From Cryobacterium sp. PH29-G1 (GTDB taxonomy: Bacteria; Actinomycetota; Actinomycetes; Actinomycetales; Microbacteriaceae): DNA of 64,000 bases. The number at the start of each line of letters is the position of its first letter. Position 1 is the stretch's first letter. A program made the translations under genes and the position numbers. A model generated the notes under the pieces. It ran no database searches. It saw only the letters and a program-made list of their open reading frames with translations, and had not been told where the DNA came from. Location of the stretch: NCBI RefSeq assembly GCF_030063365.1, contig NZ_JASISY010000001.1:310001-374000 (forward strand), in the 5' to 3' direction. Positions 36,817 to 45,074 of the stretch are shown piece by piece.

Positions 36817-39800
36817 GTGAGCGAGAACCAGCCGGTGCCTGCAGCGCGCGGGGCCTACGACGCCGTCATCCTGGACATGGATGGTGTGGTCACGCAGACG
36901 GCATCCGTGCATGCGAGCGCCTGGAAAGACCTGTTCGATGAGGTGCTTCCTCAGCTCTCGACCGCCCCGGTCAAACCTTTTGATGCCGACGCTGACTATC
37001 GGCGCTACGTAGACGGACGCCCCCGGGAAGACGGAATCCGGGTCTTTCTGGCCTCGCGCGGGATTACGCTGCCCGAGGGGGTGGCCACTCACCGCGTCGA
37101 TGAGCCGATCGTACAGCCGGGTCTGCTTCCCACGATCGCGTCGCTGGCCGAACGCAAACAAGCGCTCTTCGATGAGCGTCTTGCCGCCAACGGTACGGTA
37201 CCGTTTGCCGACGCGGTCGCACTGCTGCACCGGCTGCGCCGGCAGGGTGTTCCCACGGCGGTCGTGACGTCGAGCCGCAACTGCGTTGCGGTACTCACGG
37301 CGGCGGGCCTGACCGGCTTTTTTGATGTCCGGGTCGACGGAACGGATGCACTCAGATTGTCGCTGCCCGGCAAACCCGATCCGGCCATGTTCCTGGAGGC
37401 GGCGCGACAGCTGCAGGTGGCACCCGGCCGGGCCGTCGTCGTCGAGGATGCCGAGGCGGGGGTGCAGGCCGCGGCGGCCGGCGGATTCGGGCTGGTCGTC
37501 GGCATGGACCGGGCGGGGGTCGGCGAACATCTTCGGGCGGCTGGCGCCGATCGCATCGTGTCCGATCTGGGCGAGTTGGATCCCAGTCTCCTCCGGGCGT
37601 TCCCCGGTTGGGCCGGCAGCGAATCCGGCAGCGAACCATGGCTGCTCTGCTACGACGGTTTCGATCCGGTCACCGAGGGGCGACGCGAAGCGCTCTGCAC
37701 GCTCGGCAACGGCTACTGGGGAACCCGCGGCGCGGCCTCGGAAGTGGAGGCCGACTCCGTGCACTATCCCGGCACGTATCTGGCCGGTGTCTACAACCGG
37801 GTGAGAACCGATCTGGGCGAGCATTCGATCGTGGATGAGCACATGGTCAACGCGCCCAATTGGCTCCCCCTGAACTTTCGGGTGGCCGACAACGCGTGGT
37901 TCCGCCCGAGCAGCGATCAGGTCGTGACGTACCGACAAGAGTTGGACCTGCGTCGAGCTGTGCTGAGCCGCGTCATCCGCTTTCGAGACGCGGCGGGGCG
38001 AACCACCCGCGTTACCTCACACCGCTTCGTCTCGCAGTCTGCGCCGCATCTGGCCGTGATCGAGACCGTGTTCGAGGCTGAAGACTGGTCCGGTCCGCTC
38101 ACCGTGCGGTCGGCACTCGACGGCCGGGTGGCGAACCGCAATGTCGCCGCCGATCGCATGCTCACGGGCGAAAATCTCCTGCCCCGCACGGCAGACGCCC
38201 TGAACGACGAAACTGTTCTGCTGGAGATGGCGACGACGCAGTCCGGCATCCACCTGGCGATGGCAGCGCGCACCCGAGCGTTCTCGGATGGCCAACAGCT
38301 CGCGGTGGACCGGCGGCTGCTCACCGACGACCGCGGCTGGGTCGCGCACGAATTCGAGTTGGCGTTGGAGCCGGGTCGACCGCTCCGGGTGGAGAAGATC
38401 GTCGTCGTCAGTACGTCCAGGGATCGCGCGATAGCGTCCCCGGTCGTGGCGGTTTCGACCTGGATTCAGCGGCTGCCAGACACCGTCGACCTGCAACGGG
38501 CGCACGAACGGCGGTGGGAGATCTTGTGGGAAGAGTTCGCCGTGCAGATCCATGCCGGCGAACGTCAGCGCCTCGCCCTCAACCTGAATACCTTCCACGT
38601 ACTGCAGTCGGTGGCCGAAGCCGACTCCGACCTCGACGCCGGCATCCCGGCCAGGGGGCTGCACGGCGAGGGGTATCGCGGTCATATTTTTTGGGACGAA
38701 ATGTTCGTCTACCCCCTCCTCACACTGTGCCGGCCCGACCTGAGTCGGACCCTGCTCGGGTACCGCTACCGACGTTTGAACGAAGCGCGGGCATTGGCTC
38801 GCGCCGCCGGCTTTGACGGTGCCATGTTTCCCTGGCAGAGCGGCATCGACGGGAGTGACGTGACGCCGGCCGAACTCTTCAACACGCGCAGCGGCGAGTG
38901 GATGCCCGACCACTCCCATCGTCAGCGTCACGTTGGGCTCGCCGTCGCCTACAGTGTTTGGCAGTATTACGAAGCGACCGGCGATGTCGACTATCTCATC
39001 CGGCAAGGGGCCGAGTTGCTGATCGAGGTGGCGCGATTCTTTGTCTCCCTCGCCGGCTATGACGCGGCAGCCGACCGGTACGACATCGATGGCACCATGG
39101 GGCCCGATGAATTCCATGACGGCTACCCCGGAAAACCGGGGTTGGGGATACGCAACAACGCCTATACGAATGTTCTGACAGCGTGGGTGCTGGGTCGTGC
39201 GGTGCACACCGTGTCCCTGCTGGAGGAGCACCACTGCCGTCCGCTCTGGGATCGGATCGCTTTGCGGCCGGACGAGGTCGCGCTCTGGCAGCACATGAGC
39301 AGTCGCCTGCGCGTTCCCTTCCACGCCGACGGGGTGATCAGCCAGTTCGACGGCTATGAAGACCTGCCCGAGTTCGCCTGGGAGGCGTATCGGTCCCGAT
39401 ACGGCGACCTGGGACGGCTCGATCTCATCCTCAACGCCGAGGGGGATCGCACCAACAACTACCGTGTGTCAAAGCAGGCGGACGTTCTGATGCTTCTGTA
39501 CCTGTTCTCCGCCGAAGAACTCCGCGAGCTGCTGCACGAGATGGGCTATCCGTTGGCGCCGGAGGTGATCGTGAAAACGGTGGAATTCTATGCTGCACGT
39601 TCGACGCAGGGGTCGACGCTGAGCAATGTCGCGCACTCCTGGGTTGAGGCCCGCCGCGACCGCGAGCGGTCCTGGACCTTCTTGACAACCGCATTGGAGA
39701 CGGATCTTTCCGACATTCAGGGTGGTACGACCCACGAGGGAATTCATCTGGGGGCCATGGCCGGATCCGTTGACATCGTGCGCCGTTGCTATACCGGGCT

Positions 39801-40047
39801 GGAAATTCGCGACGACAAACTGTGGCTGCATCCGCTGTTGCCCGCGGAGCTCGCCTACATCGACTTCACCATCAATTACCGGGAGCAGCCGATCCGGCTG
39901 GAGGTGACGGCGACCAATCTTCGATTGCACGTACGTGCGGGCGGCACGGCCGCGGTCACCGTCATGGTCGATGGGGTGGAAACCACCCTGGCTCCGGGGG
40001 AGGTGCGCGACTTCACGTTGGCGCCTCCCCGGGCCCCGGCGGAATGA
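36817..40047 (+). CDS. Fused beta-phosphoglucomutase-like HAD / GH65 disaccharide phosphorylase
   Basis: 1076 residues from GTG 36817 behind TGAGGAG. Residues about 10-255 are a HAD domain with ILDMDGVVTQTASVHASAW (Asp20 nucleophile, Asp22), TSSRN, GKPDPAMFLEA and VVVEDAEAGVQAA, as in beta-phosphoglucomutase. Residues about 270-1070 are GH65: DGFDPVTEGRREALCTLGNG, HIFWDEMFVYPLL, general acid Glu765 in GPDEFHDG, and EGIHLGAMAG in the C-terminal part. GH65 enzymes phosphorolyse trehalose, maltose, kojibiose or nigerose to glucose plus beta-glucose-1-phosphate, which the HAD half would turn into glucose-6-phosphate. Substrate specificity is not readable. Divergent from the V-ATPase operon. Confidence 0.92.
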   Translation: MSENQPVPAARGAYDAVILDMDGVVTQTASVHASAWKDLFDEVLPQLSTAPVKPFDADADYRRYVDGRPREDGIRVFLASRGITLPEGVATHRVDEPIVQPGLLPTIASLAERKQALFDERLAANGTVPFADAVALLHRLRRQGVPTAVVTSSRNCVAVLTAAGLTGFFDVRVDGTDALRLSLPGKPDPAMFLEAARQLQVAPGRAVVVEDAEAGVQAAAAGGFGLVVGMDRAGVGEHLRAAGADRIVSDLGELDPSLLRAFPGWAGSESGSEPWLLCYDGFDPVTEGRREALCTLGNGYWGTRGAASEVEADSVHYPGTYLAGVYNRVRTDLGEHSIVDEHMVNAPNWLPLNFRVADNAWFRPSSDQVVTYRQELDLRRAVLSRVIRFRDAAGRTTRVTSHRFVSQSAPHLAVIETVFEAEDWSGPLTVRSALDGRVANRNVAADRMLTGENLLPRTADALNDETVLLEMATTQSGIHLAMAARTRAFSDGQQLAVDRRLLTDDRGWVAHEFELALEPGRPLRVEKIVVVSTSRDRAIASPVVAVSTWIQRLPDTVDLQRAHERRWEILWEEFAVQIHAGERQRLALNLNTFHVLQSVAEADSDLDAGIPARGLHGEGYRGHIFWDEMFVYPLLTLCRPDLSRTLLGYRYRRLNEARALARAAGFDGAMFPWQSGIDGSDVTPAELFNTRSGEWMPDHSHRQRHVGLAVAYSVWQYYEATGDVDYLIRQGAELLIEVARFFVSLAGYDAAADRYDIDGTMGPDEFHDGYPGKPGLGIRNNAYTNVLTAWVLGRAVHTVSLLEEHHCRPLWDRIALRPDEVALWQHMSSRLRVPFHADGVISQFDGYEDLPEFAWEAYRSRYGDLGRLDLILNAEGDRTNNYRVSKQADVLMLLYLFSAEELRELLHEMGYPLAPEVIVKTVEFYAARSTQGSTLSNVAHSWVEARRDRERSWTFLTTALETDLSDIQGGTTHEGIHLGAMAGSVDIVRRCYTGLEIRDDKLWLHPLLPAELAYIDFTINYREQPIRLEVTATNLRLHVRAGGTAAVTVMVDGVETTLAPGEVRDFTLAPPRAPAE

Positions 40048-40058
40048 ACCTCCGGCTG

Positions 40059-40090
40059 TATTGATATTCATCGATATATAGGGTCATACT
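40059..40090 (+). promoter_or_regulatory. arsD promoter with ArsR-like operator
   Basis: TATTGAT-ATTC-ATCGATA (40059-40076) is a 7-4-7 inverted repeat with one mismatch, the AT-rich type bound by ArsR/SmtB repressors. It overlaps a candidate -35 TTGATA (40061-40066); a -10-like CATACT lies at 40085-40090 (18-bp spacing). Such placement implies repression relieved by As(III)/Sb(III). Confidence 0.6.
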
Positions 40091-40116
40091 GGGTATAACG
40101 ACCTGAGGAGATTGAT

Positions 40117-40533
40117 ATGGCTGCCATCCGAATCTACGAACCGGCCCTGTGCTGTGACACCGGAGTCTGCGGCGTCGACGTCGATGAGTCCCTCGTGGCG
40201 GTGACCGCGACGGTCCGCAGCCTGCAGGACCTCGGCGCCGATATTCAGCGCCACAACCTGGCCACCGATCCGCTCGCCTTCACCACCGATGAGACGGTAC
40301 GTGCCTTCATGCACGTCGTCGGATCCACCGGGCTGCCGCTCACCGTCGTCGACGGCGTCACCGTGGCGACCGGTGCATACCCCTCGAAGTCACAGTTGCT
40401 CGCCTTCGCCGGCTTCGCTCCTGAACCGACCGAACCGACCGAACCGACCGAACCGAACGAGCGCCCGCAGCTGGGCCTGACCGAGAAATCTGACAGCGGA
40501 TGCTGCGGCGGCGCTGCAACTGCCTGCTGCTGA
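40117..40533 (+). CDS. arsD: Arsenite metallochaperone ArsD
   Basis: 138 residues from ATG 40117 behind GAGGAG. Binds As(III) and hands it to ArsA. The metalloid site Cys12-Cys13-Cys18 (CCDTGVC) is at exactly the positions known for ArsD, and the C-terminus adds two vicinal pairs (Cys129-130, Cys137-138). Before them is a Glu-Pro-Thr repeat (EPTEPTEPTEPNE) made by a 9-bp DNA tandem repeat. ArsA follows after 4 nt. No arsR or arsenite exporter is encoded nearby. Confidence 0.95.
   Translation: MAAIRIYEPALCCDTGVCGVDVDESLVAVTATVRSLQDLGADIQRHNLATDPLAFTTDETVRAFMHVVGSTGLPLTVVDGVTVATGAYPSKSQLLAFAGFAPEPTEPTEPTEPNERPQLGLTEKSDSGCCGGAATACC
40423..40458 (+). repeat. 9-bp in-frame tandem repeat in arsD
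   Basis: GAACCGACC is repeated perfectly at 40423-40431, 40432-40440 and 40441-40449, with a fourth copy (GAACCGAAC) at 40450-40458. It encodes Glu-Pro-Thr units forming a flexible linker, and its length is likely to vary between strains by slippage. Confidence 0.9.
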
Positions 40534-40537
40534 CACC

Positions 40538-42295
40538 GTGAAGTTTTTGGAACACCCGCCCCGCTTTCTCTTCTTCACCGGCAAAGGCGGCGTGGGAAAA
40601 ACATCCGTTGCCTGTGCCACGGCCATTGAGCTGGCCGAAAACGGTCGCCGGGTACTGCTGGTGAGCACCGACCCGGCCTCCAACATCGGGCAGGTGTTCG
40701 GTCTCACGATCGGCAATACCGTGACCCCGATAGACGCCATCTCCGGGCTGTGGACGCTCGAAATTGATCCAGAGCAGGCAGCGGATGCCTATCGCGAACG
40801 GATCATCGCCCCCGTTCGCGGACTGCTGCCGGACCGGGAGCTCGCGAGCATTGTCGAGGGTTTGTCCGGCTCGTGCACGACCGAGGTCGCCTCATTTGAT
40901 GAGTTCACGAATCTGCTGACCGACGACAGCCTGCTGGAGACGTACGACCACATCGTCTTCGACACGGCCCCGACCGGGCACACCATCCGCCTGCTGCAGC
41001 TACCGGGGTCCTGGACGGAGTTTCTTGACGCCGGCAAGGGCGACCCCTCCTGCCTCGGCCCGTTGTCCGGATTGGAGAAGCACAAGGCGGTCTACGCCGC
41101 AGCGGTCGCCGCTCTGGCTGATCCCGACCGCACCCGGCTGGTGCTCGTGGCCCGCGCCCAGGCATCCGCTCTGGCGGAGATCGATCGAACCTTCGGCGAA
41201 CTGCACCAAATCGGCATTCCCGGAGGCTATGTCGTGATCAACGGTGTACTGCCCGACAAAGCGGGAATCGAACCGATCGCCACCGCGGTGCGCAACCGGG
41301 AGGCGGCGGCGCTGAATCATCTTCCCGCCAGCCTCGCCGCCCTGCCCACGGATATTCTCGAACTCAAGGCCGGCAACATGATGGGCGTCGGGGCGCTCCG
41401 CACCCTGTTTCGGGCCGGCACTGACGGAGATACCCCACCGCAATCGATGGTCGAGGTGCCGGATGCCCCGCTCGGCCGGTTCGTCGACGAGCTGGAGCAG
41501 ACCGGTCACGGACTGGTCCTGTGCATGGGCAAGGGCGGCGTGGGCAAGACCACGATCGCCGCGGCGCTCGCCGTGGCCCTCGCCGAGCGCGGTCACCCGG
41601 TGCACCTCACAACGACGGACCCGGCCGCCCATCTGGTCGACACACTGCATGGAAGCCTGCCCGGGCTGCGTGTCTCGCGCATCGACCCGGTCGAGGCTAT
41701 TGCCGAGTATCGGGACAACGTCATGGCGACCAAGGGCAAGAACCTCGACGACGATGGCCGGGCGGCCCTCGCCGAAGACCTGCTCTCACCGTGCACCGAC
41801 GAGGTGGCAGTGTTTCGGCAGTTTTCCAAGGCCGTGCACGAATCACGGCATGAGTTCGTGGTGGTCGATACCGCCCCGACCGGCCACACCCTGTTGCTGC
41901 TGGATGCCACGGGGTCGTATCACCGAGAGATCTCGCGTCAGATGGGCGACAGCATGTCGTTCGTCACACCGTTGATGCGCCTGCAGGATCCGGCCCTGAC
42001 GAAGGTGTTGCTGGTTACCCTCGCCGAGACGACGCCGGTGCTCGAAGCCGAGGGATTGCAGCAAGACCTGGAACGCGCCGGGATTCACCCCTGGGGTTGG
42101 GTCGTCAACAATTCCATCGCCGCGGCGCACCCCGAGACCCCGTTCCTGCAAGCGCGCGCCGCCAACGAAGCCACCCAGATCGCGGAGGTCTTCGCCCGCG
42201 CTGACCGGGTCGCGATCGTTCCGCTGCTGGCCGAGGAACCGGTCGGAGTCGACAAGCTCGCCGCCCTCACCGCGCTGGCGTCGCAACCCGCCTGA
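40538..42295 (+). CDS. arsA: Arsenite-stimulated ATPase ArsA
   Basis: 585 residues from GTG 40538. Two homologous halves, each with a deviant P-loop GKGGVGKT (residues 15-22 and 331-338) and the signal-transduction motif DTAPTGHT. In the classical system ArsA receives As(III) from ArsD and energises the ArsB pump. Cysteines that form the metalloid site are present in SCTTEV and SPCTDEV, at positions like Cys113 and Cys422. Full length; the pump partner must be encoded elsewhere. Confidence 0.96.
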   Translation: MKFLEHPPRFLFFTGKGGVGKTSVACATAIELAENGRRVLLVSTDPASNIGQVFGLTIGNTVTPIDAISGLWTLEIDPEQAADAYRERIIAPVRGLLPDRELASIVEGLSGSCTTEVASFDEFTNLLTDDSLLETYDHIVFDTAPTGHTIRLLQLPGSWTEFLDAGKGDPSCLGPLSGLEKHKAVYAAAVAALADPDRTRLVLVARAQASALAEIDRTFGELHQIGIPGGYVVINGVLPDKAGIEPIATAVRNREAAALNHLPASLAALPTDILELKAGNMMGVGALRTLFRAGTDGDTPPQSMVEVPDAPLGRFVDELEQTGHGLVLCMGKGGVGKTTIAAALAVALAERGHPVHLTTTDPAAHLVDTLHGSLPGLRVSRIDPVEAIAEYRDNVMATKGKNLDDDGRAALAEDLLSPCTDEVAVFRQFSKAVHESRHEFVVVDTAPTGHTLLLLDATGSYHREISRQMGDSMSFVTPLMRLQDPALTKVLLVTLAETTPVLEAEGLQQDLERAGIHPWGWVVNNSIAAAHPETPFLQARAANEATQIAEVFARADRVAIVPLLAEEPVGVDKLAALTALASQPA

Positions 42296-42315
42296 ACCGG
42301 GTGTCGCGTCCGCGT

Positions 42316-42585
42316 TCAGCCGGCCATCCCGGGATACACCTTGACGAAGGTGATGTTTTTCGTGGGGTGTACCGTCTTCGCCGGCGCGCGGGAGAAACCC
42401 TTGGCGCCCTCGAGATGGTTCCGCCCACGAAACTCGGCCAGGGCCGTGTCAAAGACGGCGTTCAGTTGGGCTCCGGTGAATTCCTCCGGGGCCCCCGCGG
42501 TGAAGCTGATGCTGATGAGCGTGTTGTCGGGAAAGTGCCGGTTCATGCGGATGAAGCCATCGGCATCCTGCTGCAGGGTGATCAT
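42316..42585 (-). CDS. Hypothetical protein
   Basis: 89 residues from ATG 42585 with no ribosome site; a CAAACT sequence 6 nt upstream of the ATG could be a -10 box of a leaderless message. Contains MNRHFPDNTLISISF and GAQLNAVFDTALAEFRGRN; no membrane helix or known motif. Convergent with arsA (20 nt between stops) and divergent from the efflux pump. Composition is protein-like, so probably real. Confidence 0.55.
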   Translation of the reverse strand: MITLQQDADGFIRMNRHFPDNTLISISFTAGAPEEFTGAQLNAVFDTALAEFRGRNHLEGAKGFSRAPAKTVHPTKNITFVKVYPGMAG

Positions 42586-42662
42586 CGGTCTAGTTTGACC
42601 TATTAAATTCGCGTGAGCGTACTAAAGACCCGCAACGGCGGCCGGTGGAGTTTAATCAGGTC

Positions 42663-44045
42663 ATGACACGTGCACCGGCCGCTACACAACGACTCGTTCT
42701 CGCCGTCGCTGTGCTCGCCTCGTTCATCGCTTTTTTGGATGGCACGGTGATCAATGTGGCTCTCCCCGCGATCACGCGCGAGCTCGGCGGCGGCATCGCG
42801 ACGCAGCAGTGGGTCGTCGATGCCTACCTCATCACCCTCGGCGGCATCATTCTGTTGGCTGGTTCGCTCTCCGACGCGTTCGGGCGCAAACGGGTGCTGT
42901 TTTGGGGTCTCGTGGGGTTCGCCGCGGCATCCGTTTTGTGTGCGCTGGCGCCGACCGCTGCCTTTCTGATCGGCGCGCGCGCCCTGCAGGGCGTAGCCGG
43001 TGCTCTGCTGGTACCGAGCTCGCTCGCCCTCATCTTCAGCACATTTTCGGGTGCCGGTCAGGCCCGCGCCATCGGCACCTGGACCGCCTGGACCAGCACC
43101 GCCTTCATCGCCGGCCCGCTCATCGGCGGTGTGCTGGTCGACGTCGCGTCCTGGCGACTGGTGTTCGCCATCAACATCGTGCCGATTCTGGTGACCCTCT
43201 GGCTGCTCGCGCGTCTCCCGGGCGATCGGGCAGCGGATGCCGGCACCCGCGTTGATATCGTCGGCGCCGTTCTGGGCGTGCTTGGCCTCGCCCTGCCCGT
43301 CTTCGCACTGATCGAACACGCGAACTTCGGGTGGGGCAGCCCGGTCATTCTGGTGCCGCTCTCGGTGGGTTTTTTGTGCTTTGCCGCGTTCATCGGGCAC
43401 GAGAGCCGCACTCGGCAGCCCATGATGCCGCTGAGCCTGTTTCGAGTGCGCAATTTCTGGGTGGGTAACGTGGCAACGACCCTGATCTATGCGGCGCTGT
43501 CGCTCGGTTCGTTTATTCTCGCCGTCTTCCTGCAGCAGGTCGGCGGGTATACCGCGACGCAGGCCGGCCTGGCCCTGTTGCCGGTGAGCATCCTGAGCAT
43601 TGCCCTGTCCGGTATCGTCGGGCGGCTGGCCGGCAGGTTCGGCCCGCGACTGTTCATGTTCATCGGCCCGATCACCGCGGGAATCGGCTTCTTCACCATG
43701 CTGCGGGTCGGCCCCGGTGTCGTCTATGCCAGCCAGGTGCTGCCCGGCGTCGTCATCTTCGGCCTGGGCCTGACCATCACGGTCGCTCCGCTGACCTCCG
43801 CCATCCTCGGCGCCATCGACCCGAATCGGGCCGGTATCGCCTCGGCCGTCAACAACGCGGTGTCGCGGGTGGCTGGACTCGTCATGATTGCGGCGGCAAG
43901 CATCATCGTCGGCCCGATTCTTGATTTGGCGGGGTTTCATCGGGCGGCGATTGCGACCGGAATACTGCTGGTCGGCGGCGGAATCGTGTCAGGACTCGGG
44001 ATTCAGAACCCCGTGTCGGTGCCTGCGGATAAGCTGCAGGCATGA
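42663..44045 (+). CDS. MFS drug:H+ antiporter, DHA2 (EmrB/QacA) family
   Basis: 460 residues from ATG 42663 (GTG 42645 is an upstream alternative). About 14 hydrophobic helices; FLDGTVINVALPAI in TM1, GSLSDAFGRKRVLFWG as motif A, and WTAWTSTAFIAGPLIGGVLV as motif C. Proton-driven efflux of unknown compounds. Its stop overlaps the start of an oxidoreductase gene (ATGA). Confidence 0.87.
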   Translation: MTRAPAATQRLVLAVAVLASFIAFLDGTVINVALPAITRELGGGIATQQWVVDAYLITLGGIILLAGSLSDAFGRKRVLFWGLVGFAAASVLCALAPTAAFLIGARALQGVAGALLVPSSLALIFSTFSGAGQARAIGTWTAWTSTAFIAGPLIGGVLVDVASWRLVFAINIVPILVTLWLLARLPGDRAADAGTRVDIVGAVLGVLGLALPVFALIEHANFGWGSPVILVPLSVGFLCFAAFIGHESRTRQPMMPLSLFRVRNFWVGNVATTLIYAALSLGSFILAVFLQQVGGYTATQAGLALLPVSILSIALSGIVGRLAGRFGPRLFMFIGPITAGIGFFTMLRVGPGVVYASQVLPGVVIFGLGLTITVAPLTSAILGAIDPNRAGIASAVNNAVSRVAGLVMIAAASIIVGPILDLAGFHRAAIATGILLVGGGIVSGLGIQNPVSVPADKLQA

Positions 44046-45028
44046 CGGCTCACATTCGCTGGGGAATCCTGGCCACCGGCGGCATCGCCCACATGTTCAC
44101 CAATGATCTCGTGCAGAACGGCCACACGGTACAAGCCGTCGGGTCACGCAACCAGGCCTCAACGGATGCGTTTGCCGAAGAATTCGGCATCCCGACCGCG
44201 CATTCCAGCTACGAGGCCCTCGTGAACGACCCCGACGTCGACGTCATTTACGTGTCAACGCCGCATCCGTTTCACGCCGAACACGCCACCCTCGCGCTGA
44301 ACGCCGGCAAACACGTGCTGATCGAGAAGCCGATCGCGCTCAACGCCCGTGAAGCCCGGCAGATCGTTGATTTGGCCGCGAGCAAGAACCTGCTGGTGCT
44401 CGAAGCCATGTGGACCAGATTTTTGCCGCACATGGTGCGCATTCGCGAGATTCTGGCCTCCGGCACCCTCGGCGATGTGCGCAGCCTGCTCGCCGACCAC
44501 ACTCAGGACATGCCCGACGATCCGGCACACCGGATCAACGCCTTGGAGCTCGGGGGCGGCGCGCTACTCGATCTCGGTGTCTACCCGGTGAGCCTCGCGC
44601 ACGCCGTTTTCGGGGCGCCAGACTCGATTCTGGCCAGCGCCTCGTTCAAATCCACCGGAGTGGACGCTCAGGTCGCGACGATCTTCCGGTATCCCGGCGG
44701 CCAGATCGCCACGACATTCACGGCCAGCAACACGCGTGGCCCCACGTCGGCGACGATCATCGGCACCGACGGGCGCATCGACATCGACGCCGTCTGGTAT
44801 ACGCCGACCAGTTTTCGGGTGCTCGACAATCTCGGCGCGGTGCTCGAAACGTTCGAGCCGACCCAATTCACCGGTCGTGGCATGCACTTCGAAGCGGCCG
44901 AAGCGGAGGCTCTGATTCGTGCCGGCAAGGTATCGAGCGACATCATGCCGGCCGAGGAATCCGTCGCCATCATGACCACCCTCGACACGGTGCGGGCTCA
45001 GATCGGTCTGCGCTACCCGGGTGAATAG
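44042..45028 (+). CDS. Gfo/Idh/MocA family oxidoreductase
   Basis: 328 residues. Rossmann fold: WGILATGGIAHMFTNDL near the N-terminus and the catalytic-site motif HVLIEKPIALNAREA with the Lys of E-K-P; GGGALLDLGVYPVSLA in the C-terminal domain. Members oxidise or reduce sugars, inositols or dihydrodiols with NAD(P); similarity is to the dihydrodiol dehydrogenase-like group. Coupled to the efflux gene by a 4-nt overlap; a metabolic link between them is not evident. Confidence 0.9.
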   Translation: MTAHIRWGILATGGIAHMFTNDLVQNGHTVQAVGSRNQASTDAFAEEFGIPTAHSSYEALVNDPDVDVIYVSTPHPFHAEHATLALNAGKHVLIEKPIALNAREARQIVDLAASKNLLVLEAMWTRFLPHMVRIREILASGTLGDVRSLLADHTQDMPDDPAHRINALELGGGALLDLGVYPVSLAHAVFGAPDSILASASFKSTGVDAQVATIFRYPGGQIATTFTASNTRGPTSATIIGTDGRIDIDAVWYTPTSFRVLDNLGAVLETFEPTQFTGRGMHFEAAEAEALIRAGKVSSDIMPAEESVAIMTTLDTVRAQIGLRYPGE

Positions 45029-45074
45029 TTCGACGGCAAGGTGCGTCGGTTAGCATACGGAGGTGGACGAACCA

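Noticed and set aside
36508-37938. 476-codon minus-strand frame across the V-ATPase/GH65 divergent region
   Set aside because: It would run through a promoter region and antisense through the HAD domain; the sense gene has all catalytic motifs.
40423-40458. Short tandem repeats considered as a CRISPR array
   Set aside because: Units are 9 bp with no spacers and encode Glu-Pro-Thr in ArsD.
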